Assembly (NCBI GenBank): GCA_943323935.2
Contig: CALPJR020000068.1
Span: forward strand, 1-5,732
Length of the DNA stretch: 5,732 nt
Source of the DNA: Bifidobacterium breve
GTDB lineage: Bacteria; Bacteroidota; Bacteroidia; Chitinophagales; Chitinophagaceae
Direction: 5' to 3'
The first letter of the stretch is position 1; each line of letters opens with the position of its first letter. Below, in pieces: positions 5,424 to 5,732 of this stretch. The position numbers were made by a program, and so were the translations under genes. The notes under the pieces are model-generated. The model was given only the letters and a program-made list of their open reading frames with translations. It was not told where the DNA came from and made no database searches.

Positions 5424-5732
5424 ATGACAACAATGATTGGTTTAACAGGAGGGATTGGTTCAGGGAAATCGGTGGTCGCAAAAGTATTTGCAACCATAGG
5501 TATACCTGTGTTCAATGCCGATGATGAAGCCAAGCGTATTATGCAAACCAGTCCAGTAATTAAAGCAAAATTGATTGAACAATTTGGAACGGATATATAT
5601 AATGAGTCTGGATTAGATAAAGAAAAATTAGCATCCATTGTTTTCAATGATCCTTTCCAATTACAACTACTCAATGCGATTGTGCACCCATTGACGATAC
5701 AAGCTGCAAAAGATTGGGCTGCAAAACAAACC
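5424..5732 (+). CDS. coaE: Dephospho-CoA kinase CoaE (5' part, partial)
   Basis: The frame from the ATG at 5424 stays open to the right edge, giving 103 residues of a protein usually near 200. It shows the P-loop GGIGSGKS (9-16) directly after a short hydrophobic strand, the acidic pair D33-D34 in FNADDEAKRIM (the usual CoaE position is D-A-D, contributing the catalytic aspartate), the region QFGTDIYNESGLDKEKLASIVF (53-74), and H88-P89 in NAIVHPL, all typical of CoaE. The enzyme phosphorylates the 3'-hydroxyl of dephospho-CoA with ATP, the last step of coenzyme A synthesis. A second in-frame ATG (5433) lies immediately before the first strand and could be the start instead. No room for a normal promoter exists between the terminator and the ATG. 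The C-terminal lid and substrate regions are beyond the window. Confidence 0.95.
   Translation, partial: MTTMIGLTGGIGSGKSVVAKVFATIGIPVFNADDEAKRIMQTSPVIKAKLIEQFGTDIYNESGLDKEKLASIVFNDPFQLQLLNAIVHPLTIQAAKDWAAKQT

Noticed and set aside
5372..5674. Open frame of 100 codons on the minus strand
   Set aside because: It lies antisense over the terminator and the start of coaE, whose plus-strand frame has clear P-loop and HP motifs; the minus-strand protein resembles nothing and has no plausible leader.
1..5732. Mobile elements, CRISPR arrays, tRNA or rRNA genes
   Set aside because: No transposase or integrase coding, no regularly spaced direct repeats, and no cloverleaf or rRNA motifs were seen on either strand.

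Overview
The window looks like ordinary chromosomal DNA from a member of the Bacteroidota, most likely a Chitinophagaceae-like (Chitinophagales) bacterium. Four lines of evidence point there. The DNA is AT-rich. Start codons are preceded by A-rich leaders rather than Shine-Dalgarno sequences. Perfect matches to the Bacteroidota promoter box TAnnTTTG lie upstream of several genes on the correct strand. The gene forms are also typical of the phylum: a long NusB, a GroEL starting [12 protein letters not shown], and a SecDF-like N-terminus. The taxonomic call rests on recognition, not on a search.

Layout. Positions 1-1027 (minus strand) hold an apparent export-related cluster, read from right to left: a small two-helix membrane protein, an FKBP-type prolyl isomerase lipoprotein overlapping it by 4 bp, and the first 31 codons of a SecDF-type translocase subunit. 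Diverging from it at 1105-1812 (plus) is a YhhN/TMEM86-family (lysoplasmalogenase-like) membrane protein. A perfect 14-bp hairpin at 1851-1882 with T-runs in both directions separates this gene from the convergent groES-groEL operon (3878 down to 1903, minus). A 194-bp intergenic region at 3879-4072 divides groES from the divergent nusB (plus). It carries a TAnnTTTG box for nusB and a 10-bp inverted repeat on the groES side. After nusB come yajC (own TAnnTTTG box), a strong intrinsic terminator, and the 5' part of coaE, which runs off the right edge.

Functionally this is housekeeping DNA: protein folding (GroES/GroEL, FKBP), protein export (SecDF and YajC, which act in the same Sec complex but sit at opposite ends of the window), transcription antitermination and rRNA synthesis (NusB), coenzyme A synthesis (CoaE) and ether-lipid turnover (YhhN family). 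I see no mobile element, CRISPR array, RNA gene or obvious novel system. The items most worth a second look are regulatory: the inverted repeat upstream of groESL, a terminator whose T-run ends 9 bases before the coaE start codon, and a promoter box only 3 bases from a start codon, which suggests a leaderless mRNA.
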